Shown: positions 53,223-59,650 of the stretch, piece by piece
Numbering within the stretch: the stretch's first letter is position 1
Layout of the letters: each line of letters begins with the position of its first letter
Assembly (NCBI GenBank): GCA_003141855.1
Contig: PLNS01000027.1
Coordinates: 160,473-220,122, forward strand
Source: Candidatus Bathyarchaeota archaeon
GTDB lineage: Archaea; Thermoproteota; Bathyarchaeia; Bathyarchaeales; Bathycorpusculaceae
Length of the DNA stretch: 59,650 nucleotides
Direction of reading: 5' to 3'
Notes under the pieces: generated by a model
The model's input: the letters and a program-made list of their open reading frames with translations, nothing else
Database searches by the model: none
Told to the model about the DNA's origin: nothing
Translations under genes and position numbers: made by a program

Positions 53223-53438
53223 CAGAGCATGTATCCCATCAGTCAAATCATTCAAAACAGCCCATGCCAAATAATCAAAGAACTACAAATATTGTTTTGT
53301 GACTACCAAACGCAACTACAAAAGCTCTTGAACTTTAACAAACAAGCACTTTCACTGACCTCTCCCCCGCTCGGCAATGTCGTGGCGACACCCGCCTTTT
53401 AAGCATTATCTACAATACCGGTGGCTCCGTGAACAAAC

Positions 53439-53672
53439 ATGACTCAAACCGAAATGGCAACCGAAGAAGACCTGCTTGTGTCCCTGACATTCCACAACTT
53501 CTCAGCTGAAATGCTTAAAGAATTCGCCCTAAAAATCGTTAAGCCTTATTTTAACGGCAACATGAACCAAGCAGTAAGAAGCCTAATGGAAAAAGCCATC
53601 AACGAAGAAACAATAGTCAACCAAGCACTAATAACAGAACGCAACAGTGGCCAGAATGTCCATCTTTCTTAA
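53439..53672 (+). CDS. Small helical protein, ribbon-helix-helix-like, 77 residues
   Basis: The ATG at 53439 follows a TATA-like TTTTAAGCATT about 40 bases upstream and starts a 77-residue acidic protein. The core VSLTFHNFSAEMLKEFALKI and NGNMNQAVRSLMEKAINEE resembles a ribbon-helix-helix or antitoxin-type DNA-binding dimer. No toxin follows directly; the next genes form a VapBC pair. It may be a solitary antitoxin-like regulator. No exact family recognised. Confidence 0.55.
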   Translation: MTQTEMATEEDLLVSLTFHNFSAEMLKEFALKIVKPYFNGNMNQAVRSLMEKAINEETIVNQALITERNSGQNVHLS

Positions 53673-53752
53673 GCTTTCCTTCAGGCGCAGAACGCTCAAT
53701 GATCTTATGTTGCAAGGTTAAAAACACCAGTTTTTGAGAACCTATATATGTT

Positions 53753-54049
53753 ATGACCGTTATAGATCCTATGAAGCTTATGACCACAATATCAGTTTCT
53801 GAAGATGTCAAAGAGAAGTTGCTAAGGGTAGCCTCTGAGCTTCAGTTAAAGTTGGGGCGCCGAGTCGACCTTAACGAGGCTTTAAGTTTTCTGGTGGATC
53901 AACGGGAGAAGAATCCTCAGCTACTTGAGGAGGCTTGTAGCCCCATGATTGGAGCGAAGGAAGCAATCGAAGAATTGGAAAGGGAACGGAAAGTTGACGA
54001 GACAAGACTTGAAAGGAAAATTAGCGGTAGACGCCAGCGCCCTGATTGA
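53753..54049 (+). CDS. Antitoxin of second VapBC pair (ribbon-helix-helix type)
   Basis: This 98-residue protein begins with MKLMTTISVSEDVKEKLLRV (start possibly at the ATG of MKLMTT, 53771), a ribbon-helix-helix DNA-binding fold typical of VapB/CopG antitoxins. A long charged C-terminal helix (AKEAIEELERERKVDETR) would wrap the toxin. Its end overlaps the PIN gene by about 40 bases. Neutralises and represses the following toxin by analogy. Confidence 0.78.
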   Translation: MTVIDPMKLMTTISVSEDVKEKLLRVASELQLKLGRRVDLNEALSFLVDQREKNPQLLEEACSPMIGAKEAIEELERERKVDETRLERKISGRRQRPD

Positions 54050-54437
54050 GCTAGTATATTGTGAAGCGCTAGGACAGAAACTCAAGCAAGCTTTAGAAAA
54101 TGATTTAGTCGAAGCTTGGACCACTGAACTTGCCCTGACGGAACTGAGGTATATCCTCTGCAGAAAACTTGGATGGTCAGAATCAAGTAAAAGAGTAAAC
54201 AAGCTTCTGGCATCGGGTTACTTTAAAGTTGAAGACACAATGAAACTGATGAATGAAGCTGCAAAGCTTAAGTGTTGCAGAGCCGTTTCTTTACCTGATT
54301 GCTTTACTATAGCGTTAGCTCAGGAAATCAGTGGCACCGCTCTTTTTGCCAGAAAAGAACAAGATTTAACAATTGAAATGCAAAGAAAACCGTTTGACAT
54401 CAACGTGCTCTTTCTAGAAGACCAAGTGGAACCTTGA
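54009..54437 (+). CDS. PIN-domain toxin of second VapBC pair
   Basis: About 142 residues. The first conserved strand is LAVDASALIELVYCEALG with the first catalytic Asp, then TELALTELRYILCRKLG with the Glu and VSLPDCFTIALAQEISG with the later Asp. The start is a TTG at 54009 or at 53994, both inside the antitoxin gene; ATG is absent. The PIN fold degrades RNA. The family is clear; the exact start is not. The end is followed by tRNA-Ala on the other strand, and VapC toxins often target tRNA, but that adjacency is not evidence for a target. Confidence 0.82.
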   Translation: MKGKLAVDASALIELVYCEALGQKLKQALENDLVEAWTTELALTELRYILCRKLGWSESSKRVNKLLASGYFKVEDTMKLMNEAAKLKCCRAVSLPDCFTIALAQEISGTALFARKEQDLTIEMQRKPFDINVLFLEDQVEP

Positions 54438-54499
54438 GTGTAACGATACGCAATCAGAATTTGGATTTTCGGCTTCGATAGGTTAGTAAATTTGGAAAG

Positions 54500-54574
54500 T
54501 GGACCGGGCGGGATTTGAACCCGCGGCTTCCGCGTTGCGAACGCGGCGATCATACCGAGCTGATCTACCGGCCC
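54500..54574 (-). tRNA. tRNA-Ala (CGC)
   Basis: The 75-base gene folds into a standard cloverleaf. The acceptor stem GGGCCGG pairs with CCGGTCC and contains G3:U70, the alanine identity pair; the discriminator is A. The D arm is GATC-loop-GATC. The anticodon stem CCGCG/CGCGG carries loop TTCGCAA with anticodon CGC. The T arm is GCGGG-TTCAAAT-CCCGC. CCA is not encoded. No intron. Confidence 0.95.
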
Positions 54575-54639
54575 ATTTCTGGAAAAACACGGTGATGAGG
54601 GCATTTAGAGCTTTCGGTGGCTTTGGCTCTGGATTGTTT

Positions 54640-54797
54640 GGGCATATTTGGCGCCTAATAGAAATAGTATGCTGAAACCTATAGGGGGTAGGTCACTAAT
54701 GGCGTTCTTTCAAGCCAAAAGCCTTCTTGAAGTCCCTAAGAGGGGTAGGTCCGTAATGGCGTTTTTTGAAGCCATTAACATGTTAAAAAGTATAGGT
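54640..54797 (+). repeat. Long copy 3 (best preserved) of the AGGGGGTAGGTC repeat
   Basis: It begins GGCATATTTGGCGCCTAATA and contains two homologous subunits of about 58 bases. Subunit A is GAAACCTATAGGGGGTAGG (54673-54691) plus TCACTAATGGCGTTCTTTC. Subunit B is TCCCTAAGAGGGGTAGGTCC (54733-54752) plus the perfect hairpin TAATGGC (54754-54760) / GCCATTA (54771-54777) with a T-rich loop, ending CATGTTAAAAAG. It lies 65 bases from the 5' end of tRNA-Ala and before the stop of the next minus-strand gene. Confidence 0.8.
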
Positions 54798-54817
54798 AGA
54801 TGAAAAACCGAATGTGG

Positions 54818-55099
54818 TTACTGTTTTTTGGTTTTTGCCTTGCGCTTTGTCCCTTGCATTTTTGTGGGTTCGTCCCAGTATTCGTCGAATTCTCCTGGCG
54901 ACATGATGTTTAAGCTTGCAAGTTGCTGGCTGAAAGCATCCAAGGCGCATGGGTTGTTCAGGTGCGCCCGATAAATTTCCATAAGCAAATCAACAGCCAT
55001 CGACGGCGAAACCGGCTTTTTCGCCATCAACGACAATTCCTCAGAAACCTTAACTAAATCCTCATGAACACGCAAGGGCAAATCAACAGTCTTAGTCAT
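54818..55099 (-). CDS. Small antitoxin-like protein, 93 residues
   Basis: From the ATG at 55099 the protein starts MTKTVDLPLRVHEDLVKVSE, a strand followed by a helix as in ribbon-helix-helix proteins, and has a second helix SPSMAVDLLMEIYRAHL. The C terminus is basic (TKRKAKTKKQ). It resembles solitary CopG-like regulators. The flavodoxin gene lies 16 bases upstream on the same strand, so the two may be cotranscribed. No toxin gene is adjacent. Confidence 0.6.
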   Translation of the reverse strand: MTKTVDLPLRVHEDLVKVSEELSLMAKKPVSPSMAVDLLMEIYRAHLNNPCALDAFSQQLASLNIMSPGEFDEYWDEPTKMQGTKRKAKTKKQ

Positions 55100-55115
55100 A
55101 CCAATCACTTTCTAA

Positions 55116-55664
55116 TTACAAACTCTTAGCTATTTGCTGGGCATCCTTTTTAATTTTCCCCAACTCATCCGCCGTCGGCTTGCCTTTAATGTCGCCGAGC
55201 CTGCCCTGAGTGCTCATGTCTTCTCGGCCATGAAATTCGCTTGGAACATACCATTCGCCAAGTATGTTGAAGCCGAAATGCTCAAAGTACTGCCTCATGG
55301 TTTTGCCCGCGGGCGTTGCCTCATCAATACCTGTGTGCGTACCAGAATAGGTACAGAAAACCAACGCGTTTTTGCCCGCAAGTTTTGGGGCGCATGGCTT
55401 AATCTTTCCTTGACTACGGTACAAGTTCAGTTTAGCCTTCAGCAAATCAACCATTGGTTTAGCAGGTTGCCACTCAATCGAGGGCGAACCCACACAAACC
55501 AAATCATAACCATAAAAATCAACCTCAACGGCTTCTTGGGGCTTCTTCAAATCAACCTGCAAACCGCCTGCTTCTAAGCCGTCTTTGATGGCATAAGCGA
55601 CTTTTTGCGTGTTCCCTGTGCTTGAATGGTAAACTATCAAGGCTGACTTCAAACTTGACACCAA
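55116..55664 (-). CDS. Flavodoxin family protein
   Basis: This 182-residue protein has a flavodoxin-like fold. The FMN phosphate loop is IVYHSSTGNTQKVA (about 10-23); the isoalloxazine loops are CVGSPSIEWQPAKP and FCTYSGTHTGIDEATP. The final segment AGKTMRQYFEHFGF and a trailing helix complete the fold. Such proteins carry electrons or serve as quinone/flavin reductases; the longer loop after GKIKPCAPKLAGK is typical of archaeal versions. ATG start with ACTTGACACC upstream. Probable redox partner unknown. Confidence 0.85.
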   Translation of the reverse strand: MVSSLKSALIVYHSSTGNTQKVAYAIKDGLEAGGLQVDLKKPQEAVEVDFYGYDLVCVGSPSIEWQPAKPMVDLLKAKLNLYRSQGKIKPCAPKLAGKNALVFCTYSGTHTGIDEATPAGKTMRQYFEHFGFNILGEWYVPSEFHGREDMSTQGRLGDIKGKPTADELGKIKKDAQQIAKSL

Positions 55665-55782
55665 TAATACTCAATCCTGCTCTCAGAATTAAAACATTTT
55701 TAACGATTTACTTATCTAAAATCAATAGTGGCGCTCTTTAAGGTATAAATAACTTGTAAGCGATAGATATAGCAAGTTTCAG

Positions 55783-57030
55783 GTGACTTTTTTGAGAATA
55801 GGCTTTTTCGTTTGGGAATACCCACCTCAAATCGTCGGCGGCTTAGGAACATACGCCGAATACATCACCCACCAATTCGTAGACATCGGACATGACGTTT
55901 CAGTCTTCACACTAAACAACAACGGGTTAAAAACAAGAGAAATAATGCAAGGCGTCGAAGTTCACAGGCCACAAATAGCTGACGCAAGCAACATCTGGCC
56001 ATTCTTTGTGGTTGATGACCTCAAAAAATGGGGCACCAACATCAAACTCTTCAACGACATCTTCATCTACAACATTTTGAGCGCAACCAAATTCATCAAC
56101 GGCTTAATACAAAAAGAAAATTACAATTTTGATGTAGTCTGCGTGCACGATTGGTTAAGCAGCATCGCGGGCTTAGTAATCAAGAACGAAACCAAAATCC
56201 CAGTTGTCTTTCACACGCATAGTACGGAGTGGGGAAGAAGCGGTGGACAAGGCTCGGAGGTCGTGTCACACCTTGAAAATGCTATGGCTCAAAACTCAGA
56301 CAAAATAATAACCGTAAGCTACGCCATGCAGGAAGACCTCATAAAACACGGCTGGCAACCCTCCAAAATCAGCGTGGTCTGGAACGGTGTGGACCCTGAT
56401 CGCTATGATCCAGTTAATGTTCAAAAACAAGAAGTCGCTGCAATCAGAAAGAAATACGGCATTCCAGACGATTGGAACATGCTGCTCTTCGTGGGAAGAC
56501 TTACATGGGTGAAAGGCGTACGCAACCTTCTGCAGGCAATGCCTCTTATTCTCAAGGAATACCCGAACACTAAACTGGTCATCTTAGGCAAAGGCGAAGA
56601 ACAAGCTGACATCGTGGAAACAGCCGAAAGACTAAACATCAAAGATAACATCGCTTACGTCTTCGACTTCGTTTCGGAAAAAGAAAGAATCCTCCATTAT
56701 GCAGCCGCTGACGTATGCGTTTTTCCCTCAATCTATGAACCGTTCGGAATCGTCAGCTTGGAGGCGATGGCTATGGAGAAGCCCGTCGTAGTGGGCGCCC
56801 ACGGCGTAGTCGGTTTCAAGGAGCAAGTCGTGAATGGCGGTCCAGACCAGAACGGCGTGCACATTAACGGTGAAGACCCAGCAGACATAGCATGGGGTAT
56901 CAAAGAAACATTGCGCAATCCCGAGAAAGCGAAGAACTGGGGCGAAAACGGCAGGCGAAGAGTGCTGGAATATTTCACTTGGCAAAAAGTGGCTGAGCAA
57001 ACCCTCAAAATCTATGAATCGCTACTGTAA
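55783..57030 (+). CDS. Glycosyltransferase family 4 (glycogen synthase-like)
   Basis: This 415-residue GT-B enzyme has the donor-loop GGLGTYAEYITHQFVDIGHD near the N terminus as in starch/glycogen synthase-like GT4/GT5 proteins. VCVHDWLSSIAGLV, FHTHSTEWGRSGG, LFVGRLTWVKGVRNLLQA and the E-x7-E motif in YEPFGIVSLEAMAMEKP are intact. It uses a nucleotide-sugar to extend glucan or other glycans. A GTG start at 55783 with TATA-like TATAAATAACTTG (about 55743-55755) upstream. The convergent neighbour is phosphofructokinase, so a link to storage sugar metabolism is possible. Confidence 0.88.
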   Translation: MTFLRIGFFVWEYPPQIVGGLGTYAEYITHQFVDIGHDVSVFTLNNNGLKTREIMQGVEVHRPQIADASNIWPFFVVDDLKKWGTNIKLFNDIFIYNILSATKFINGLIQKENYNFDVVCVHDWLSSIAGLVIKNETKIPVVFHTHSTEWGRSGGQGSEVVSHLENAMAQNSDKIITVSYAMQEDLIKHGWQPSKISVVWNGVDPDRYDPVNVQKQEVAAIRKKYGIPDDWNMLLFVGRLTWVKGVRNLLQAMPLILKEYPNTKLVILGKGEEQADIVETAERLNIKDNIAYVFDFVSEKERILHYAAADVCVFPSIYEPFGIVSLEAMAMEKPVVVGAHGVVGFKEQVVNGGPDQNGVHINGEDPADIAWGIKETLRNPEKAKNWGENGRRRVLEYFTWQKVAEQTLKIYESLL

Positions 57031-57064
57031 CAAAAAATTACTAAATTAAAAAATAAAATTGCGC

Positions 57065-58030
57065 TTAAATCGAAAGCATTTCCGCCACTTTCAACAAACG
57101 CAAATCCAACGGCTTCTTGTTTTTAGCTGCCTTTTCCAGCTCAATACTGGTAATTGCGCCCTTCTGTAAACCAACAGCCATGCTGCCTTTTCCCTCGCAG
57201 ACTAATTCAACTGCTCTCTCAGCAAACAAACTAGCCAATAATCTGCTGCGTGCTGTTGGTGATCCTCCGCGTTGGGCATAGCCAAGGATGGATAGTCTGA
57301 CTTCGGATTCTGTTTGCCGCTGCATTTCCTGGGCTAATTTGCTTGAGTCACCGAAACCTTCGGCGGCGACTATTATTCCTGCTCTTTTGCCTTTTTTGGA
57401 GTTATCATCCATGATGTTTACTATCTCAGCTAACTCTAGCGGGTTTTCAGGAACCAAAATCACTTCCGCGCCCACACACATTCCTACCTCTAGCGCTAAG
57501 AAGCCTCTTTTGCGACCCATAACCTCGACAATAAAAATTCGTTCATGGGAAATCGCCGTATCCCTGATTTTATCGATTATGCCCACCGCTGTGTTAACTG
57601 CAGTGTCAAAACCGATTGTTTCATCCGAGCCGTAAACGTCATTGTCGATGGTGGCTGGAATCCCAACCATCAAAGCATCAGTTTTCTTGCCCAATTCCAA
57701 TGCTCCGCGGAACGAACCATCCCCGCCAATAACTACTAAAGCATCAACATTGTTTAATCGCAGAGTTTCAGCGCCTGTTTCAACTCCGCCAGCTTGCTCA
57801 AACGCGGGGCACCTTAACGTATGGAGCATGGTGCCGCCCAGCTGGATTATGCCACCGACGCTGCGTGGTATCAACTTTTTGAAAGTGTTAGTTAATAGTC
57901 CATCCCAGCCGCGTTCAAACCCAATCACTTGAAAACCCATCGAGTGACCAACACGCGTCACTGCCCGGATTGCAGCGTTCATGCCTGGTGCGTCTCCTCC
58001 AGAAGTAACAATGCCGATAGTCTTTGCCAT
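57065..58030 (-). CDS. pfkA: 6-phosphofructokinase (PfkA family, ATP-type residues)
   Basis: This 321-residue kinase phosphorylates fructose 6-phosphate in glycolysis. The N-terminal VTSGGDAPGMNAAIRA is the nucleotide loop. ALVVIGGDGSFRGA has Gly at the site that is Asp in many PPi-dependent enzymes, and GIPATIDNDVYGSD has Ala where PPi-types have Lys, so ATP is the likelier donor. VEVMGRKRGFLAL and GYAQRGGSPTARSR bind substrate. Most archaea use ADP-dependent PFK instead, so a bacterial-type PfkA here suggests transfer, as known for some TACK and euryarchaeal lines. ATG start. Confidence 0.92.
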   Translation of the reverse strand: MAKTIGIVTSGGDAPGMNAAIRAVTRVGHSMGFQVIGFERGWDGLLTNTFKKLIPRSVGGIIQLGGTMLHTLRCPAFEQAGGVETGAETLRLNNVDALVVIGGDGSFRGALELGKKTDALMVGIPATIDNDVYGSDETIGFDTAVNTAVGIIDKIRDTAISHERIFIVEVMGRKRGFLALEVGMCVGAEVILVPENPLELAEIVNIMDDNSKKGKRAGIIVAAEGFGDSSKLAQEMQRQTESEVRLSILGYAQRGGSPTARSRLLASLFAERAVELVCEGKGSMAVGLQKGAITSIELEKAAKNKKPLDLRLLKVAEMLSI

Positions 58031-58152
58031 TTAACTGCGCCTCTTGCAGTAAGAATCACTATAGCTAAAAGATTAAAATGTTTAGTATGGCATAAGGAAC
58101 CGAAAAATGCCAAAACACATAAATTCTTTTCTTTTGTCTTTATCGTCTTTGT

Positions 58153-58306
58153 CGGGAGGTAGCTCAGCCTGGCAGAGCTCTCGAGCTGGCTAACTTGTTT
58201 AGCTGGTGGAGAAGCTGTAGAGGTCTACCCATGGTGGGCTTCATTCTAGCCTGCACAGGCCACAGATACCGAGCCGTCGCAGGTTCAAATCCTGCTCTCC
58301 CGACCA
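58153..58306 (+). tRNA. tRNA-Tyr (GTA) with probably two introns, CCA encoded
   Basis: The ends fit a tRNA: acceptor CGGGAGG pairs with TCTCCCG (58296-58302), discriminator A, then encoded CCA. The C1-G72 pair is the archaeal tyrosine identity pair. The D arm is GCTC...GAGC and the T arm GCAGG-TTCAAAT-CCTGC. The anticodon arm is split. Joining CTCG (58180-58183) to GCTGTAG (58214-58220) and to ACCGAG (58268-58273) gives CTCGG-CTGTAGA-CCGAG, a perfect stem with anticodon GTA (58217-58219). This implies introns at 58184-58213 (30 bases, after position 30) and 58221-58267 (47 bases, after position 37). Mature length is 74. I could not draw canonical bulge-helix-bulge motifs for both, so the borders are inferred. 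Confidence 0.82.
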
Positions 58307-58757
58307 TCTAAAACTCCAGAAATACGCTCATTTTGAGCAGTTTTTAGCTATTTAGACGATATAAATCCTGCTCCCAAACTGCTGCGGTTTACCATTTCAC
58401 TTCTCGGTTTATACCGTCGAACTTATAGCACTGGATGAGCTATGTATGTTGGGAATAGAAATTGTCTCGTGAATTTGACTTGCCCGAGTGTAGAGACTGC
58501 ATCTATAAAGGCAGTAGTTACTGTTGGGGTCAATGCTCCTTTAACGTCTGGAAACGAAACAGGGATTACTAAAGCTACTGCTGGACTGTTTATGGAGTGA
58601 AAAAGAGAAAGTGAGGTGAATAAATGAATGACTTGTGAAGAATATCGTGAAAAATGCCTTAATGAAACCATACAGAAAATCGAAGAGTCAATAAAGAAAA
58701 AGAAAGAAGGCGCGCTAACGAAAAAATAATTACACCAGACGTTCTGCAAACCAAATA
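58307..58757. other. Low-coding gap after tRNA-Tyr
   Basis: This stretch holds two short plus-strand frames. One is 58442-58600, 52 residues with ASIKAVVTVGVNAPLTSGNE, which reads as protein-like but has no recognisable family; an antisense frame covers the same bases, so I do not call it. The other is described separately at 58628. A TATA-like TTTATACC occurs near 58408-58415. Confidence 0.35.
58628..58729 (+). CDS. Possible micro-protein, 33 residues
   Basis: ATG at 58628 after GTGAGGTGAATAA opens a 33-codon frame: MTCEEYREKCLNETIQKIEE then SIKKKKEGALTKK. It forms a highly charged helix with two early cysteines. GAGGTG eight bases upstream is a reasonable ribosome-binding site. It ends 30 bases before a strong TATA box. 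Real expression is uncertain; composition is typical of small archaeal basic proteins. Confidence 0.35.
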   Translation: MTCEEYREKCLNETIQKIEESIKKKKEGALTKK

Positions 58758-58769
58758 ATCTTTATATCT
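58758..58769 (+). promoter_or_regulatory. TATA box for candidate structured RNA
   Basis: ATCTTTATATCT with preceding AATA forms a strong archaeal TATA/BRE-like element. Transcription would start about 25 bases downstream, near 58785-58790, at the beginning of the structured region and not near any start codon. Confidence 0.55.
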
Positions 58770-58777
58770 AAAAAGCA

Positions 58778-58955
58778 GCCCGAAGAGAAACTCGGGCAAA
58801 AGACTTAGTTATATCTTTAGGCTTCATGGGCTTCAAACTTAATCCCTCGCTCACTATTTCGTAGGGGTTAAATCCAAGTTCTCGAATAGAAGCATGGGAG
58901 AAACTGATCTCTTCATTCTATACCACCCATAAGAGGGAACCAGGCTCTCCCATTA
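58778..58955 (+). ncRNA. Candidate structured non-coding RNA
   Basis: No reading frame covers this stretch, yet it is dense in complementary segments. Helix 1 is GCCCGA (58778-58783) with TCGGGC (58792-58797). Helix 2 is TTAATCCC (58839-58846) with GGGGTTAA (58864-58871), enclosed by GCTTC/GAAGC (about 58830-58834 and 58889-58893). Helix 3 is ATGGGAGA (58894-58901) with TCTCCCAT (58946-58953), enclosing CTCTT/AAGAG (58909-58913 and 58931-58935). A good TATA box lies just upstream and an AT-rich stretch follows. It does not match RNase P, SRP or 5S RNA consensus words that I know. Length about 175 bases. Identity unknown. Confidence 0.55.
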
Positions 58956-59048
58956 AAGCAATTATTTAATCTGCACGCGTGGGTGCCTTGAAAGTTTAGG
59001 GTCGAAAGATAAAATAAAAGTTGAATTGCAAACTGGAGAATAGAGGTT

Positions 59049-59650
59049 ATGAGTGCTTCCCAAGAGCTTGAGAAGAATGCAACCAACTACGCGTCGGAAG
59101 CAGTGCGCTTGGACAAGCAAGGCTCAAGAGGCATGGCAATAACCATGTACCAGAAATCCATAGGAAGCCTACTTCAACTTGTTCAACTCTATCCTGAATA
59201 CGACTTGAACAAAGTCTACGTGCAAAAAGCGATCGCCTACCAAGAACGCATAAAGGCGATTCAAGGCGCCGTAGGTGTGCCGCGCGAACAACCTCACGCA
59301 GAAGTTAGAAACGGCGGGCGTGAGGGTGAAACCAAAAAGAGTGAAGGCGGCAAGTCCAGTTACGAAGAACTGATAGTCACAGAGAAGCTCAACGTGAAAT
59401 GGGCGGACGTCGTTGGACTGGACCCCGCAAAGAAGGCGGTGAAGGAGGCAATAATCTATCCTGTTCAGAGACCCGACCTGTTTCCATTAGGCTGGCCACG
59501 GGGAATATTGCTCTTCGGGCCGCCGGGTTGCGGGAAAACATTGCTGGCAGCAGCCGTCGCTACGGAAATAGACGCTACTTTCGTCTCAATTGACGCGGCT
59601 TCGATAATGTCAAAATGGCTGGGTGAAGCTGAACAGAATGTCGCACGCCT
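59049..59650 (+). CDS. cdvC: CdvC/Vps4-like AAA ATPase with MIT domain (5' part)
   Basis: The frame opens at ATG 59049 (AGAGGTT upstream) and runs off the right edge after about 200 codons. Residues 5-75 form a MIT domain: [32 protein letters not shown] and KAIAYQERI. After a charged linker (80-105) comes the AAA+ domain with [20 protein letters not shown], Walker A GPPGCGKT (157-164) and the pore-loop SKWLGEAE. This is the archaeal ESCRT ATPase CdvC, which disassembles CdvB filaments in cell division and membrane remodeling. CdvA and CdvB are not within the window. The presence of MIT plus AAA separates it from general AAA proteases. Confidence 0.9.
   Translation, partial: MSASQELEKNATNYASEAVRLDKQGSRGMAITMYQKSIGSLLQLVQLYPEYDLNKVYVQKAIAYQERIKAIQGAVGVPREQPHAEVRNGGREGETKKSEGGKSSYEELIVTEKLNVKWADVVGLDPAKKAVKEAIIYPVQRPDLFPLGWPRGILLFGPPGCGKTLLAAAVATEIDATFVSIDAASIMSKWLGEAEQNVAR

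Noticed and set aside
54640-54797. CRISPR-like array at the G-rich repeats
   Set aside because: Only two related subunits per site, with no constant spacing or unique spacers and no cas genes in the window.
58423-58749. A 108-codon minus-strand frame antisense to the small frames after tRNA-Tyr
   Set aside because: The first half is Phe/Ser-rich as expected for the complement of Lys/Glu codons, and there is no promoter or RBS; the second half is ambiguous but not sufficient.
58894-58953. RNase P or SRP RNA identity for the structured RNA
   Set aside because: GAGGGAACCAGGCTC loosely recalls an RNase P conserved word, but the matching second conserved region and overall layout are absent.

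Overview
The window is archaeal chromosomal DNA. Marker genes include a Dim2/Pno1-type KH protein, Rio1 kinase, aIF1A, aIF2-beta, Alba, archaeal DnaG, family B DNA polymerase, Trm1, DUF373, DUF424, an archaeal YchF-like GTPase, an intron-bearing tRNA-Tyr, and a CdvC/Vps4-type AAA ATPase with a MIT domain at the right edge. CdvC, together with the general gene content, points to the TACK lineages; Bathyarchaeia is my best guess, but that is inference from family impressions and not a measured placement.

Layout: 0-2.2 kb holds a peroxiredoxin start and the aIF1A / Rio1 / KH translation and ribosome-biogenesis genes. 2.5-7.2 kb holds an HD hydrolase followed by a fumarate reductase/succinate dehydrogenase flavoprotein and iron-sulfur pair without membrane-anchor genes, then an aspartase/fumarase-family lyase, which suggests an aspartate-fumarate-succinate route. 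7.2-17.3 kb mixes surface and sugar genes (beta-helix protein, WbqC) with information-processing genes (Alba, OB-fold protein, DUF424, aIF2-beta, YchF-like GTPase), a coiled-coil protein, DUF373 and a cis-prenyltransferase. 17.4-24 kb has a cell-surface S53 peptidase, an MFS exporter and a ParB-like zinc-ribbon protein. 23.6-27.2 kb has convergent dnaG and polB; dnaG shows no canonical start codon and PolB has lost two of its three exonuclease motifs. 27.5-31.7 kb has a MoxR/VWA pair and a broken cheD. 31.7-37.7 kb has a G1 acid peptidase, a GNAT / unknown / HExxH gene string, a GT4 glycosyltransferase, a membrane-anchored winged-helix regulator and a tiny zinc-finger gene downstream of ileS. 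41-45.6 kb has VapBC, THEP1 NTPase, trm1, proC and a HAD phosphatase. 45.6-50.9 kb has a radical SAM/SPASM enzyme, OsmC, a DCD-like protein and two Pro/Thr-rich surface proteins, one frameshifted. 51-58 kb has aspartokinase, DUF72, a second VapBC, tRNA-Ala, flavodoxin, GT4 and phosphofructokinase. 58.1-59.65 kb has tRNA-Tyr, a candidate structured RNA and the start of cdvC.

Three features link regions. A G-rich intergenic repeat family (core AGGGGGTAGGTC, with a TAATGGC/GCCATTA hairpin) has three long copies near 27.3, 37.4 and 54.7 kb plus shorter relatives. Several genes have left degenerate 3'-end copies nearby (trm1, the SPASM enzyme), or decayed in place (cheD, a surface protein). Both secreted peptidases (S53 and G1) belong to families that work at acid pH. 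I saw no CRISPR array, rRNA gene or intact insertion sequence.
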